The notes under the pieces are model-generated. The model made no database searches. It had not been told where the DNA came from and was given only the letters and a program-made list of their open reading frames with translations. From contig JAISPG010000041.1 of the NCBI GenBank assembly GCA_031275085.1, positions 1 to 64,000 of the forward strand: 64,000 nt of DNA. The letters are read 5' to 3'. Source of the stretch: Bacteroidales bacterium (GTDB taxonomy: Bacteria > Bacteroidota > Bacteroidia > Bacteroidales > ML635J-15). Shown here in pieces: positions 1 to 8,980 of the stretch. Each line of letters opens with the position of its first letter. The stretch's first letter is position 1. Position numbers and translations under genes: made by a program.

Positions 1-99
1 GAATATTTTATCTGCTTTAACTGCATATTGCTTTTTCCCTAAGAAACCAGCTCTGAACATTAAGCATGTTTATGAACAACAACTTTTTTTAAGAAGTGC

Positions 100-264
100 T
101 TAAACCGAATTCAGGTTAATTTTAATATCATTTATAAGTTCTTCCTTATTTTCCGGATAAAACCTGCCTGCTACAACTGCTTTTCTATTCATGGCTTCAA
201 CTGTTTTTAATTTTTGAAGTAATAAATCATCATTATTGCAAGATACAAAAAATACTGATTTATT
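100..264 (-). pseudogene. Remnant of a MEMO-family (AmmeMemoRadiSam system protein B) lipoprotein gene
   Basis: Read on the minus strand, an ATG at 192 opens a 30-codon frame ending in TAA at 100-102. It contains VVAGRFYPENKEEL, which matches the conserved N-terminus of MEMO-like proteins (AVAGRFYP followed by an acidic helix). The frame stays open upstream to 264 and reads FFVSCNNDD, a plausible lipobox, so the ancestor was probably a lipoprotein form of this family. The frame stops far short of the usual length of about 270 residues. Bases 1-99 are broken on this strand, although a frame starting at 60 (RAGFLGKK) could be a worn HAGYxxSGxVAA motif. I read this as a decayed 5' end whose rest may lie, degraded, beyond the window edge. 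Chance similarity cannot be excluded. Confidence 0.45.
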
Positions 265-336
265 TTAGTTTTTATTATTAATATGATCGTATAATTATAA
301 GACACAGTCATATAACTATGTCATATTTCAAATAAA

Positions 337-359
337 AAAACTGCCCAAAAGGCAGTTTT
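337..359 (-). terminator. Rho-independent terminator of the 394-873 gene
   Basis: A 9-bp stem (AAAACTGCC / GGCAGTTTT) with loop CAAAA lies just past the stop of the minus-strand gene. A run of T follows on the minus strand (rc of 331-340). Confidence 0.8.
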
Positions 360-393
360 ACAATCTATAAATTATCTTATCTACTCCTTAATA

Positions 394-873
394 CTAAAAA
401 GTATATCTTACACCCAAAGCAAGCCCCCAACCAAAAGGATCAATATCATTAAAAATATTCCACATCGGGCGGGTATCTATACTTGCCAGTATCGGTACAC
501 CCAAAGTATTAAAATCATATTCGAGACCGATCTGTCCGCCGATCGCAAAATTAAAAAAATTGTCGTTTCCTTTTCTGCCGATTCCAAAACCTATTCCGGC
601 ACCAGGTCCCACATACCAATTCAAACCATGTACAATATTCCAGTCCCAATGAAAAGCGCCGATTACTCCCAGGCTATGATATTGGCTGTTCAGCCCGAAA
701 CCTAAATCTAATTCCAAACGGTTTCTGCTGTTAAAACCTTTCTGGTATGACACTTCCATACCGCTAATATAACCAGCATCCAGCCTTAATCCAATTGCAT
801 CATGATCCACCTGCGAAAAAGAATAAAAACTAATTCCCAAAATAAAAAACGTAAAAAAAATTAACTTTTTCAT
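394..873 (-). CDS. Small outer-membrane beta-barrel protein, function unknown
   Basis: 159 residues. An N-terminal signal peptide (K-K followed by a hydrophobic stretch ending near SFSQ, residues 1-21) precedes alternating short amphipathic strands rich in Gly and aromatics (GLRLDAGY, WYVGPGAG, GLALGVRY). The chain ends in Phe after VRYT, the usual C-terminal signature of a protein folded by the BAM machinery. This points to an 8-stranded porin-like or opacity-type barrel in the outer membrane. The gene stands alone: its own terminator follows, and the next gene diverges. No catalytic motif is visible, so the role (structural, adhesion or small-solute passage) is open. Confidence 0.75.
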   Translation of the reverse strand: MKKLIFFTFFILGISFYSFSQVDHDAIGLRLDAGYISGMEVSYQKGFNSRNRLELDLGFGLNSQYHSLGVIGAFHWDWNIVHGLNWYVGPGAGIGFGIGRKGNDNFFNFAIGGQIGLEYDFNTLGVPILASIDTRPMWNIFNDIDPFGWGLALGVRYTF

Positions 874-1050
874 AATATATAACTTTAAATTAAAATTTAT
901 TATTTCCTGATATCAACAAGACAAAATGTTCAGTAAATACCCCTATCCATATGTCTGTAAACAAAATAAATAACAAATATAAAACGCCTATTGTTTTAAA
1001 TTATATTATTTTTGAAACTTTAAATTTTTTTTAACTTTATGCTAAAAAAT

Positions 1051-1668
1051 ATGAAAAAGACGCATATCATTTTATCTTTCTTGCTAATAGCAATGTATTC
1101 GTGTAATAATCAAAAATCAACACAAGAAATTTTTTCAGATATTCTCCCGGGATCAAACGATGGAAGCCTCATCATTACGAACAAGATCATGTATGACGTT
1201 CCGGTTGTAAATGAACATATCGGCGACAGGTCAAAAAATAATCCCGACTGGTTCTGGGAAAACTTGCCAACTCCCGAAGGTGATAACTTTTTGAAGGAAT
1301 TATTAGAAGGAGCAAAAAGCGGGGAACTAAAAACCTATTATTATGATATGATGGGTGATTATGAAATTTTTGATGAAATTCCCAAAGACAGTCTAAAATC
1401 ATTTATGAATGAATATCTTACATTCCGGTTTGAAGTATTGGACACAACATCAGTATCGCATAAATTAAGACCGGTTGAAATCCATTTAGATCATACCAAT
1501 ATAAAAATGCTAAGATTTTTAGAAGAGTGGAGCATGAAAGACGGGCAATTTTGCAAGAAAGTTGTAGCCGTTGCACCCTTTTTCACAATTTATCATCCGG
1601 AAATGGAAAAAACCATAAACAGTATATATTTTTGGATACTGGTTCCATCCGGAGAAAAACAAAACTAA
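1051..1668 (+). CDS. Putative lipoprotein, family not recognised
   Basis: The frame opens at 1039, but the ATG at 1051 (MKKTHIILSF) puts the signal peptide right at the start, so I choose it; this gives 205 residues. The signal peptide ends in AMYSC|NN, a clear lipobox, with Asn residues after the Cys as is common for Bacteroidetes lipoproteins. The mature part is acidic and mixed alpha/beta (SDILPGSNDGS, WSMKDGQFCKK) with no motif I recognise. A TAnnTTTG -7 box (TATTTTTG, 1007-1014) lies 37 nt upstream of the ATG but without a good -33 element. A conserved hypothetical of unknown function is the safest description. Confidence 0.7.
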   Translation: MKKTHIILSFLLIAMYSCNNQKSTQEIFSDILPGSNDGSLIITNKIMYDVPVVNEHIGDRSKNNPDWFWENLPTPEGDNFLKELLEGAKSGELKTYYYDMMGDYEIFDEIPKDSLKSFMNEYLTFRFEVLDTTSVSHKLRPVEIHLDHTNIKMLRFLEEWSMKDGQFCKKVVAVAPFFTIYHPEMEKTINSIYFWILVPSGEKQN

Positions 1669-1773
1669 TTACTCCCATTTTCATAGGATATAAACAGCAA
1701 AATATTTATAACTTTAATACGTTAAAGTTAAACTTATATGTTGATTTAATATATTTGTACAATAATTATTTGA

Positions 1774-2301
1774 ATGGAAAATTATTCAGTTTTATATCAG
1801 AAAGAATCTATTGAATTTGTTACTGTAGCAAAAGAATATCTGGCTTTTATGGAATCTGCAAAAAATCTTTCGAAAGAAGATTTTATAGATAAATCCGTAA
1901 AAATACTTCCGTTACTTTACCTGAAAGGAGTACTTTTAACCCCGGTTGAAGTATTTGATGAAGATTATCTTGAAAAATTTGTTGATGAATCCGCATGGAC
2001 ATATATTCAACAGGTTGCAACGGCAAAACTTGATTCGGACGACACATATACACAATTACAGGACATAAGTGTTGTCAGCGATATGGATTATTTAAACATA
2101 GGGCTTTCTGAAATATATGCGGATCTTTACCAGGAAATGGGAGACCTGATAGGAGCGTACAGAACAGGTAATGACGAATCAATGCTTGCTGCAATGTATT
2201 ATTGCCAGGGAAATTTCGGCTCATACTGGGGAATAAGGCTTCTTGTATTATTAAAAAATCTGCATACCATAAAATATAATAATCAAAATATTGAAAATTG
2301 A
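1774..2301 (+). CDS. DUF5063 domain-containing protein
   Basis: 175 residues, all alpha-helical in character and without a signal peptide, so cytoplasmic. The opening (YQKESIEFVTVAKEYLAFME, then LPLLYLKGVLLTPVE) matches the DUF5063 family of Bacteroidetes. That family is typically encoded directly before a 3'-5' exonuclease, as it is here. The biochemical role is unknown. A -7 box TATATTTG lies at 1750-1757, about 16 nt before the ATG, so the gene is probably the first of an operon running to 5677. Its TGA overlaps the TTG start of the next gene (TTGA, 2298-2301), which suggests coupled translation. Confidence 0.85.
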   Translation: MENYSVLYQKESIEFVTVAKEYLAFMESAKNLSKEDFIDKSVKILPLLYLKGVLLTPVEVFDEDYLEKFVDESAWTYIQQVATAKLDSDDTYTQLQDISVVSDMDYLNIGLSEIYADLYQEMGDLIGAYRTGNDESMLAAMYYCQGNFGSYWGIRLLVLLKNLHTIKYNNQNIEN

Positions 2302-2903
2302 CATTTGAATCAAATATATCTGCCGAAGATCTTCAGCAACTTCCATTATATTCCTATGATGGCGAAGTTGTTGTTGTTGATTCTCTGGAAAAGTTCAACG
2401 AAATAAAATATGAACTTTTCTTAAACAGGATATGGGGATTTGATACAGAGACAAAACCATCTTTTAAAAAAGGAGTTTCCAATTCAAAAACAGTAGCTCT
2501 TCTACAGCTAAGCAGTACCGATAAAACCTATTTATTCCGGTTGAATAAAATACCTTTAAAACAAGAACTTATCAATTTTTTATCTTCATCAGATTATTTA
2601 AAAATCGGACTGGCTTTACGTGACGATCTTCGCTTTCTAAAAAAGATACATAACTTTGAACCTGCAGGATTTATTGATCTTCAGAATTTTGTAAAAGAAT
2701 ATGGAATTGAAGACATGAGCCTGAAAAAAATTGCTGCAATAGTCTTAAAAATAAGAATATCAAAATCGCAACAATTAAGCAACTGGGAAGCTGATATTTT
2801 AAATGAAAAACAAATAAAATATGCAGCAACAGACTCATGGATCAGCAGGGAAATATATATGAAACTTATAAATTCAGAAAAAAATGATAGTACAGGAATA
2901 TAA
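2298..2903 (+). CDS. 3'-5' exonuclease, RNase D-like (DEDDy family)
   Basis: 201 residues. The three exonuclease motifs are visible: FDTET (Asp49, Glu51), GLALRDDLRF (Asp109/110) and YAATDSW (Tyr175, Asp179). The Tyr in motif III places it in the DEDDy class, like RNase D and the WRN exonuclease domain; the family removes 3' nucleotides with two metal ions. There is no HRDC domain, so it is shorter than E. coli RNase D. Translation starts at TTG 2298, inside the stop codon of the DUF5063 gene, with no in-frame ATG nearby. The 3' end overlaps the thioesterase gene by 20 nt. Substrate (tRNA, other RNA or DNA) cannot be told from sequence. Confidence 0.9.
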   Translation: MTFESNISAEDLQQLPLYSYDGEVVVVDSLEKFNEIKYELFLNRIWGFDTETKPSFKKGVSNSKTVALLQLSSTDKTYLFRLNKIPLKQELINFLSSSDYLKIGLALRDDLRFLKKIHNFEPAGFIDLQNFVKEYGIEDMSLKKIAAIVLKIRISKSQQLSNWEADILNEKQIKYAATDSWISREIYMKLINSEKNDSTGI

Positions 2904-3297
2904 ACATCGCGTATTATACGCCGATACTGATGCAATGGGCGTTATGTATTATGCAAACTATTTAAGGATTTATGAAGGGGCAAGAGCTGATTTTCTGGAT
3001 AAAATAGATCTCTCGCTTACTGATATGATAAATTCTAATGTAATATGTCCTGTAATAAACGTAAATGCAGATTATCTAAGTTCTGCAAAATACGACTGGA
3101 TAGTAAGAGTAGTTTCGACAGTTGAAAAAGTACCATTGGCAAAACTTGTATTTTTACAGGAAATGTATAGTCCTGATAATATTCTTTTAAATAGGGCAAA
3201 AATTACACTCGGATTTGTTGATATGCAAAAATTTACAGCGATCAGATGCCCTGAATGGATAAAAGAAGGTTTTGAAAAACATTTTATAAAAAAGTAA
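2884..3297 (+). CDS. Acyl-CoA thioesterase, YbgC/4HBT hotdog family
   Basis: 137 residues, one hotdog domain. The signature [20 protein letters not shown] (residues 12-31) fits the 4HBT family pattern Y-x-DTD-x-x-G-x-VYHxxYL, with the catalytic Asp in DTD. Members hydrolyse acyl-CoA thioesters in the cytoplasm; in proteobacteria YbgC sits with the Tol-Pal genes, which is not the case here. The start overlaps the exonuclease gene by 20 nt, and one base separates its stop from the gmhA start, so it is translated within the 1774-5677 operon. The acyl chain preference is unknown. Confidence 0.88.
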   Translation: MIVQEYKHRVLYADTDAMGVMYYANYLRIYEGARADFLDKIDLSLTDMINSNVICPVINVNADYLSSAKYDWIVRVVSTVEKVPLAKLVFLQEMYSPDNILLNRAKITLGFVDMQKFTAIRCPEWIKEGFEKHFIKK

Positions 3298-3298
3298 T

Positions 3299-3862
3299 AT
3301 GAGTATCCGTGAAAATTTTGAAGAAGCTATAAAAGTATTACAGGAATTCCTGGAAAACGAAGTTAACTTAAAAAATATAGAAACAGCCGGAGCAATAATG
3401 GCTAACGCCATAAAAAACGGAGGAAAAATATTTAGTTGTGGCAACGGAGGCTCAATGTGCGATGCTATGCACTTTGCAGAAGAACTTACCGGAAGTTTCA
3501 GAGAAAAACGTAAAGCAATTCCTGCAATAGCAATAAGCGATCCTGCTCATATAACATGTACGGCTAATGATTTCGGATGGAATTATGTTTTTTCAAGATA
3601 TATTGAAGCTTTAGGAAAAAAAGAAGATGTTCTTTTAGCAATAAGTACCAGCGGAAACTCCGCCAATATAATAGAAGCTGCAAAAACAGCCGGGGAAAGA
3701 GGAATGAAAATTGTAGCTCTTACAGGTAAAGACGGAGGATTATTAAAAAACATGTGTGATGTGGAAATAAGAAGCCCTCAGTCAAAATATTCGGACCGGG
3801 TACAGGAAATACATATAAAAGTGATCCATAGTCTTATCGAATATATAGAACAAAATACCTGA
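3299..3862 (+). CDS. gmhA: Phosphoheptose isomerase (sedoheptulose 7-phosphate isomerase)
   Basis: 187 residues, close to the 192 of E. coli GmhA. The SIS domain shows [16 protein letters not shown] (phosphosugar loop), TSGNSANI (second Ser-rich loop) and the C-terminal [13 protein letters not shown] with the family's QE-H-H residues. The enzyme turns sedoheptulose 7-phosphate into D-glycero-D-manno-heptose 7-phosphate, the first step to ADP-heptose for the LPS core. It stands in an operon with mpl (a cell-wall enzyme), so the cluster mixes envelope and housekeeping functions. SIS isomerases are a broad family, but length and motifs favour GmhA. Confidence 0.9.
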   Translation: MSIRENFEEAIKVLQEFLENEVNLKNIETAGAIMANAIKNGGKIFSCGNGGSMCDAMHFAEELTGSFREKRKAIPAIAISDPAHITCTANDFGWNYVFSRYIEALGKKEDVLLAISTSGNSANIIEAAKTAGERGMKIVALTGKDGGLLKNMCDVEIRSPQSKYSDRVQEIHIKVIHSLIEYIEQNT

Positions 3863-3865
3863 ACA

Positions 3866-5218
3866 ATGAGAATTCATTTTATCGCAATTGGAGGAAGTGC
3901 AATGCACAATCTTGCTATAGCACTACATAAAAAAGGATATAAAGTTACAGGATCGGATGATGAAATTTTTGAACCTTCACGGTCAAGACTGGAAAAATAT
4001 GGTCTTTTACCTGTAAAACAAGGTTGGTTTCCTGAACAAATCAATGAAAATATAGATATAATAATTCTCGGAATGCATGCCAGGATAGACAATCCTGAAT
4101 TACTAAGAGCTCAGGAATTAAATCTAAAAATATATTCATACCCGGAATATTTGTTTGAACAGACAAAAAATAAAAAAAGAGTTGTTATAGGTGGCAGCCA
4201 CGGAAAAACCAGTATCACATCCATGATAATGCATGTTCTCAAACATAACAACATTAATTTTGATTACATGGTCGGAGCAAATATCAAAGGTTTTGATACT
4301 ATGGTTAACCTGGAAGAAAAAAATGATGTTGCAATATTTGAAGGAGACGAATACCTCTCTTCTCCTATCGATATGACACCAAAATTCCACTGGTATAAAC
4401 CACATATTGCTGTTCTGACAGGAATTGCATGGGATCATATAAATGTTTTTCCTACTTTTGAAAACTACGTAAAACAATTTGAAATATTTATAAAATCAAT
4501 TGAAAAAGGCGGAAAACTCTTCTGGTATGAAGATGATAAAGAACTAAAAAAAATAAATAAATCAAATAAAGATATTCAATCCATATCATATAACAATGCT
4601 GATTATTTCACAGATAAAGAAGGAAATTCCTGCATAAAGATAAATGACAAAATTTTTATCCTTTCAATTTTCGGGGATCATAATTTCCAGAATGCAAATG
4701 CAGCAAGACTTGTTTGTAATGAATTAGGCATAAATGATATGGAATTCTGGAACGCTATGCAAACTTTTGAAGGTGCGGCAAAAAGACTTCAATTAATACG
4801 TCAAAATAAAGAAACAGCATTTTATATTGATTTTGCACATGCTCCGTCAAAACTAAAAGCTACAATAAACGCACTGAAACAAAAATATCAGGACCGTAAA
4901 TTAATAGCATGTATAGAATTACATACATTCAGTAGTCTTCAGGCAAATTTCATACCACAATATAAAAATACAATGGAAAATGCCGACACTGCAATTGTTT
5001 ATTTTAACCCAGAAGTTATAAAACATAAAAGATTGCCTGAAATTTCCAGGGATTTTGTAAAAAGCTCATTCGGAGATAACGTAATGGTATTTACAGATAC
5101 GCTTGCACTTCAACAATTCCTGAAAAAAACAGACCTTAATAATACTAATATTTTAATGATGAGCAGTGGAAATTTTAATGGCATTGATTTTGCTGAATTT
5201 GCCGAAGAACTTATATAA
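3866..5218 (+). CDS. mpl: UDP-N-acetylmuramate:L-Ala-gamma-D-Glu-meso-DAP ligase, peptidoglycan recycling
   Basis: 450 residues, the length of Mpl. A Rossmann-like N-terminus (IHFIAIGGSAMHNLAIALHKKGYKVTGSDDEIFEPS) resembles MurC, followed by the ATP-binding GSHGKTS (residues 110-116), FEGDEY, and the AWDHINVFPTF metal/His motif. Mpl joins the recycled tripeptide L-Ala-gamma-D-Glu-meso-DAP to UDP-MurNAc, saving cell-wall material. Mpl differs from MurC in lacking the last part of the canonical N-terminal motif and in its MHARxDNPEL segment, which is seen here (GMHARIDNPEL). It lies three bases after gmhA in the same operon. Presence of Mpl implies meso-DAP peptidoglycan. Confidence 0.92.
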   Translation: MRIHFIAIGGSAMHNLAIALHKKGYKVTGSDDEIFEPSRSRLEKYGLLPVKQGWFPEQINENIDIIILGMHARIDNPELLRAQELNLKIYSYPEYLFEQTKNKKRVVIGGSHGKTSITSMIMHVLKHNNINFDYMVGANIKGFDTMVNLEEKNDVAIFEGDEYLSSPIDMTPKFHWYKPHIAVLTGIAWDHINVFPTFENYVKQFEIFIKSIEKGGKLFWYEDDKELKKINKSNKDIQSISYNNADYFTDKEGNSCIKINDKIFILSIFGDHNFQNANAARLVCNELGINDMEFWNAMQTFEGAAKRLQLIRQNKETAFYIDFAHAPSKLKATINALKQKYQDRKLIACIELHTFSSLQANFIPQYKNTMENADTAIVYFNPEVIKHKRLPEISRDFVKSSFGDNVMVFTDTLALQQFLKKTDLNNTNILMMSSGNFNGIDFAEFAEELI

Positions 5219-5224
5219 TATAAA

Positions 5225-5677
5225 ATGAAATATACCGGATTTATTCTATTATTAATTATCGTATCGTTATTGTTTTCATCCTGTGATGTTAAGGATGTAA
5301 CGGTAAACCCTCCCACTAATGTAGAAATTCAGGAAATCAGTCTTAAAAACGTAAAAATTAAGATCTATATTCCTATAGAAAATTATAACGATTTTTCATT
5401 TAAAATAAAAAAAGCAGACTTAAATTTATATGTTAATGGAAAATTTGCAGGCAAAATTGATAAAATCGATAAATTAAAAATAGAGTCAAACTCTAAAAAT
5501 GTATATCCCGTTTATTTTGAATTTAATCCTAAGGAAGCTTTGACAAATATTTTACCATTAATGAATGAACTACAACAAAAAAATGCAAAGTTTGAAGTTG
5601 ATGGATATATTAAAGTTTCTAAATTATTTATAACAAAAAAAATAAAAGTCAATCACAAGCAAGATTTTTCTTTCTAA
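5225..5677 (+). CDS. LEA14-like (WHy/LEA_2) lipoprotein
   Basis: 150 residues. The signal peptide ends LLFSSC|DV, a good lipobox. The mature chain (VEIQEISLKNVKIKIYIPIENYNDFSFKIKKADLNLYVNG) has the NPN-like fold pattern of LEA14/WHy domains, an immunoglobulin-like sandwich found in stress-related and envelope proteins; the ending KLFITKKIKVNHKQDF fits the last strands. It is the last gene of the operon, six bases after mpl, and is followed by a strong hairpin. It probably sits in the periplasm anchored to a membrane. The function of bacterial members is not settled. Confidence 0.65.
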   Translation: MKYTGFILLLIIVSLLFSSCDVKDVTVNPPTNVEIQEISLKNVKIKIYIPIENYNDFSFKIKKADLNLYVNGKFAGKIDKIDKLKIESNSKNVYPVYFEFNPKEALTNILPLMNELQQKNAKFEVDGYIKVSKLFITKKIKVNHKQDFSF

Positions 5678-5682
5678 AAAAC

Positions 5683-5718
5683 GTTGTCGGACGAGTTGTA
5701 AACAACTTGCCCGACAAC
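5683..5718. terminator. Hairpin between convergent operon and rubrerythrin gene
   Basis: The outer stem GTTGTCGG / CCGACAAC encloses an inner stem GAGTTGT / ACAACTT. On the minus strand it is followed by CGTTTTTT, so it should end rubrerythrin transcripts. On the plus strand it lies six bases after the lipoprotein stop but has no T-run. Confidence 0.7.
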
Positions 5719-5751
5719 AAAAATATAAACCATAAAAACTTAGTCTTTTAT

Positions 5752-6330
5752 TTAATAGTTAACAGAATGTATTTCGAAGAAAGCCATAGGATGTTTACAT
5801 GCGGGACACGCATTTAAAGCTTTTTTCCCTTTATGAACATATCCGCAATTACGACACATCCATTCAACTTCCTCATCTCTTTCAAAAACTTTATTATTTC
5901 TGACATTTTCCAAAAGTTTCAGATACCTTTTTTCATGTTCGACCTCAACTTTTGCCACCATCCTAAAAGAAGTTGCTATTTCCTTAAATCCTTCTTCTTC
6001 TGCCACTTGCGCAAATTCAGGATACATTTCGCCCCATTCTTCTCTTTCTCCTCTTGCTGCAGCTTCCAGATTTTCTTCAGTCGTTCCTATTTTTCCGGCA
6101 GGAAACATGGCTGTTATTTCAAGATTCTCTCCACTTTCCAGATATTTAAAAAATACTTTTGCATGTTGCAACTCTTGTTCTGCAGTTTCCATAAAAATAG
6201 CGGCGATCTGCTCATATCCTTCTGTTTTTGCCGCTTTTGCAAACATTGTATAACGACCTCTTGCCTGTGATTCTCCTGCAAAAGATTTCAATAAATTCTT
6301 TTCTGTTTTACTTCCTATTAATTTGCTCAT
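5752..6330 (-). CDS. rbr: Rubrerythrin
   Basis: 192 residues with the standard two-part layout. A ferritin-like four-helix domain carries the di-iron ligands (Glu20; Glu53 and His56 in EQELQH; EVEHE in the second pair). A C-terminal rubredoxin-like domain has the four iron-binding cysteines CRNC and CPAC (159, 162, 175, 178). Rubrerythrin reduces hydrogen peroxide in the cytoplasm of anaerobes using electrons from rubredoxin or NAD(P)H systems. The gene is single, convergent with the preceding operon, with a -7-like TATTTTTG at 6371-6378 upstream. Its presence suggests an oxygen-sensitive host. Confidence 0.96.
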   Translation of the reverse strand: MSKLIGSKTEKNLLKSFAGESQARGRYTMFAKAAKTEGYEQIAAIFMETAEQELQHAKVFFKYLESGENLEITAMFPAGKIGTTEENLEAAARGEREEWGEMYPEFAQVAEEEGFKEIATSFRMVAKVEVEHEKRYLKLLENVRNNKVFERDEEVEWMCRNCGYVHKGKKALNACPACKHPMAFFEIHSVNY

Positions 6331-6671
6331 AGTATTTATCTTTTATGATTATTAATCCATTTATCACTAACAAAAATAATTTAAAAATATAAAAATGACT
6401 AAAAGAATTAAGTATTTATTCAAATATTCGTAATAACTAATAATCAAGAATACTTGAATAAGTTCTCTAAATTATTATTTAGTGTCGAAAAAATTTTAAC
6501 AAAAATTTAAATATATCAAATAATTATCTAAAAATATATTATAGGTATTCTATCATACAATCATCAATTTAAAGACAAAAACGTGTTGATAAATATCTTT
6601 TAAAAAATACTTTTAAAAATTGAAATTAACACTTAATTAAGGAATGCTTAACTTTATAATAGTATAAATAT

Positions 6672-6703
6672 TTTGACAGAACGGCACTTTACAAATATCT
6701 TTG
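6672..6703 (+). promoter_or_regulatory. Bacteroidetes-type promoter for the ECF sigma gene
   Basis: TTTG (6672-6675), 20 nt, then TATCTTTG (6696-6703) matches the primary sigma consensus TTTG-N19-21-TAnnTTTG. Transcription should start near 6710, giving a leader of about 38 nt. The rest of 6331-6671 is AT-rich with no other feature seen. Confidence 0.75.
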
Positions 6704-6747
6704 CTATGAAAATATATTGATTATAAAAACACTAAAATATTACATCT

Positions 6748-7248
6748 ATGAACACACAAGATTTTAACACAAAATTATTATCATTTGAGAACAGCCTGAA
6801 TTATTTTGCCTTAAGTCTGACAAGAAATACTGAAGATGCAAAAGATCTCGTGCAGGAAACATTTTTAAAAGCCATTCAATACCAGGATAAATATACTACC
6901 GATAACAATATCAAAGCCTGGTTATTTACAATTTTGAAAAATACATATCTGAATCAGGTTACAAAATTGTCATCAAAAAATACAATAAACGACGAAACCG
7001 AAGACGAGTATATTTTAAAAAATACAATGTTTGACGATGAAAACGCCGAAACAGTTATTAATACACAAAATATCCGGGGAACCATTTCAGAATTGGATGA
7101 AGAATATAGAATTCCATTCCAAATGTTTGTGGACGGATATAAATATAAAGAAATAGCTGAAGAAATAAATCTTCCGATGGGAACCGTAAAAAGCAGAATA
7201 TTTTTTGCACGCAGGATTCTAATGGAAAATTTACAGGATTTCAGATAG
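6748..7248 (+). CDS. ECF RNA polymerase sigma factor
   Basis: 166 residues. Region 2 is seen in FALSLTRNTEDAKDLVQETFLKAIQ, and region 4 with its DNA-binding HTH in YKYKEIAEEINLPMGTVKSRIFFARRIL. There is no extra C-terminal domain and no anti-sigma gene next to it, unlike SusC/FecR-linked ECF factors. The gene has its own promoter and a strong terminator, so it is transcribed alone. It lies just before the two PorE-like genes. In Porphyromonas the T9SS genes are controlled by an orphan ECF factor (SigP); whether this is the counterpart is only an inference from neighbourhood and the unlinked anti-sigma. Confidence 0.92.
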   Translation: MNTQDFNTKLLSFENSLNYFALSLTRNTEDAKDLVQETFLKAIQYQDKYTTDNNIKAWLFTILKNTYLNQVTKLSSKNTINDETEDEYILKNTMFDDENAETVINTQNIRGTISELDEEYRIPFQMFVDGYKYKEIAEEINLPMGTVKSRIFFARRILMENLQDFR

Positions 7249-7290
7249 AAATTTATAAACACTCCTACTTATATAATTTATCAACTACAC

Positions 7291-7328
7291 AAAAAACAGG
7301 TTATCTTCCCCGGATAACCTGTTTTTTT
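7291..7328 (+). terminator. Rho-independent terminator after the sigma factor gene
   Basis: The stem AACAGGTTATC / GATAACCTGTT with loop TTCCCCG is flanked by A and T runs. It lies about 45 nt past the stop. Confidence 0.85.
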
Positions 7329-7385
7329 TATTATTACATTAAATTAAAACTTGTGTATGTTTAATAAATTTTCTTTTTTTACATT

Positions 7386-8942
7386 ATGAAAAGTTCAATG
7401 TACACAAGAATAATATGTATAATTATATTATCAACAATATCGTTGGCCTGTTTTCCGCAAAAAAAGTTGAAACAAGGGGATCAGGCTCTTGCACAGAAAC
7501 AATATTATCAGGCAATAATTTTTTTCACCGATTATATTGATAAAAAAAATATAAACAACACAAATTTTGCCGAAGCTGCGTTTAAAATAGGTTATTGTTA
7601 CAAAGAATTATCATATCCTGATCTGGCTGCCGAATATTTTAAACAAGCTATCGAAAAGAATTATGAAGATCCTATAGTGTATTACTATTATGGAGAAATG
7701 CTACAAATGACACAAAAATATGAACTTGCATTACAAAATTACGAGATTTTTAAAAACCTTGCTCCCAATCATGAATTTGCAGAAAAGGGAATTGAAAGCA
7801 TAAATTTCACTTATGCATCTTTAAATAATCCTACCAGATATGAAGTAAAAATTATAGGAGCTTTAAATTCCGGAGAATTTGACTTTTGTCCTTTTTTTGA
7901 AGCAAGAAATAATAAAAAATTATACTTCACATCTACACGTTATGCACCAAACCATATAACACTAAACAGTGAATCGGGAGATTTTTGCTCAAATTTATTT
8001 TATTCGGAACAAAATAAAGACGGAAGGTGGTCGGTACCTGCATTAGTACCCGGAATTATCAATACTACAGACGAGGAAGGAGCTGCTTGTTTAAACAGAA
8101 AATCAAGTAACATATATTTTACACGTTGTAAACACGAAAAAAATATTGACAAAGGATGTAGAATATATGTAGCAAGAAAAACCGGAAGTGCCTGGGGACA
8201 AGTACAGGAAGTTGAAATACGGGGAATTCCCGACAATATTTCCATAGGCCATCCTGCAATAAGTGACGACGAATTAACGTTATATTTTGTTGCAGACAGC
8301 TTATTGGGCGGTTATGGCGGTAAAGATATTTTTAAGGTTGTAAGAGAAAGAAAAAATCAACCGTTCAACCTACCGCAAAATATGGGACCACATATTAATA
8401 CAGAACAGGACGAAATCCATCCTTACATACGCAGTAACGGAGACCTGTATTTTTCATCAAACGGTCGCACAGGAATGGGTGGCTTTGATATTTTTTGCGC
8501 AAAACACATAGAAGGGACATTATATAAAGTTGAAAATTTAGGTAGCCCGCTGAATTCTTCACATGATGATTTTGGAATTGTATTTATGGGAATGCGGGAA
8601 GAAGGTTTTTTATCCTCATGGAGAACAGGAGGAATGGGAAAAACCGATCTTTTTCATTTTGTACTTCCGGAAATAAGATTTACCGTTTCAGGAAAAATAT
8701 GGAATAAAAATACTAACGAACCTATACCATTTGTAGATATACAGATCATGAATGACGAATATGTGCTTATGGATACGCAATCGGCAAATGAATCAGGAGA
8801 ATACGAAGTAGACCTGAAACCGGACAATAACTATATCATTTTTTATAAAGCAGAAGGATTTCCAATAAAAAAGGCAGAAGTTAATACTAAAAATTTAACA
8901 GATACAAAACATTTTACCAGAGATATATTTTTTGAAAAATAA
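7386..8942 (+). CDS. TPR and PD40 (TolB-like propeller) secreted/lipoprotein, PorE-related
   Basis: 518 residues. The signal sequence ends ISLAC|FPQ and may be a lipobox. Residues about 25-130 form TPR-like helices (AAFKIGYCYKELSYPDLAAEYFKQAI). They are followed by PD40 propeller strands (KKLYFTSTRYAPN, LTLYFVADSLLGGYGGKDIFKV, GDLYFSSNGRTGMGGFDIFC) and a C-terminal carboxypeptidase-regulatory-like beta domain (FTVSGKIWNKNTNEPIPFVDIQI). It matches the layout of the next gene but lacks the OmpA domain. The two probably arose by duplication. Such proteins link peptidoglycan or the periplasm to T9SS or gliding machinery in Bacteroidetes; this copy may be an accessory partner. Confidence 0.8.
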   Translation: MKSSMYTRIICIIILSTISLACFPQKKLKQGDQALAQKQYYQAIIFFTDYIDKKNINNTNFAEAAFKIGYCYKELSYPDLAAEYFKQAIEKNYEDPIVYYYYGEMLQMTQKYELALQNYEIFKNLAPNHEFAEKGIESINFTYASLNNPTRYEVKIIGALNSGEFDFCPFFEARNNKKLYFTSTRYAPNHITLNSESGDFCSNLFYSEQNKDGRWSVPALVPGIINTTDEEGAACLNRKSSNIYFTRCKHEKNIDKGCRIYVARKTGSAWGQVQEVEIRGIPDNISIGHPAISDDELTLYFVADSLLGGYGGKDIFKVVRERKNQPFNLPQNMGPHINTEQDEIHPYIRSNGDLYFSSNGRTGMGGFDIFCAKHIEGTLYKVENLGSPLNSSHDDFGIVFMGMREEGFLSSWRTGGMGKTDLFHFVLPEIRFTVSGKIWNKNTNEPIPFVDIQIMNDEYVLMDTQSANESGEYEVDLKPDNNYIIFYKAEGFPIKKAEVNTKNLTDTKHFTRDIFFEK

Positions 8943-8980
8943 TATTATATTTGACAAAGTTTTAATAAAAAGAAAAGGGT

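Noticed and set aside
301-322. Small stem GACACAGT / ACTATGTC
   Set aside because: One mismatch, weak and without a T-run; the terminator at 337-359 explains the region better.
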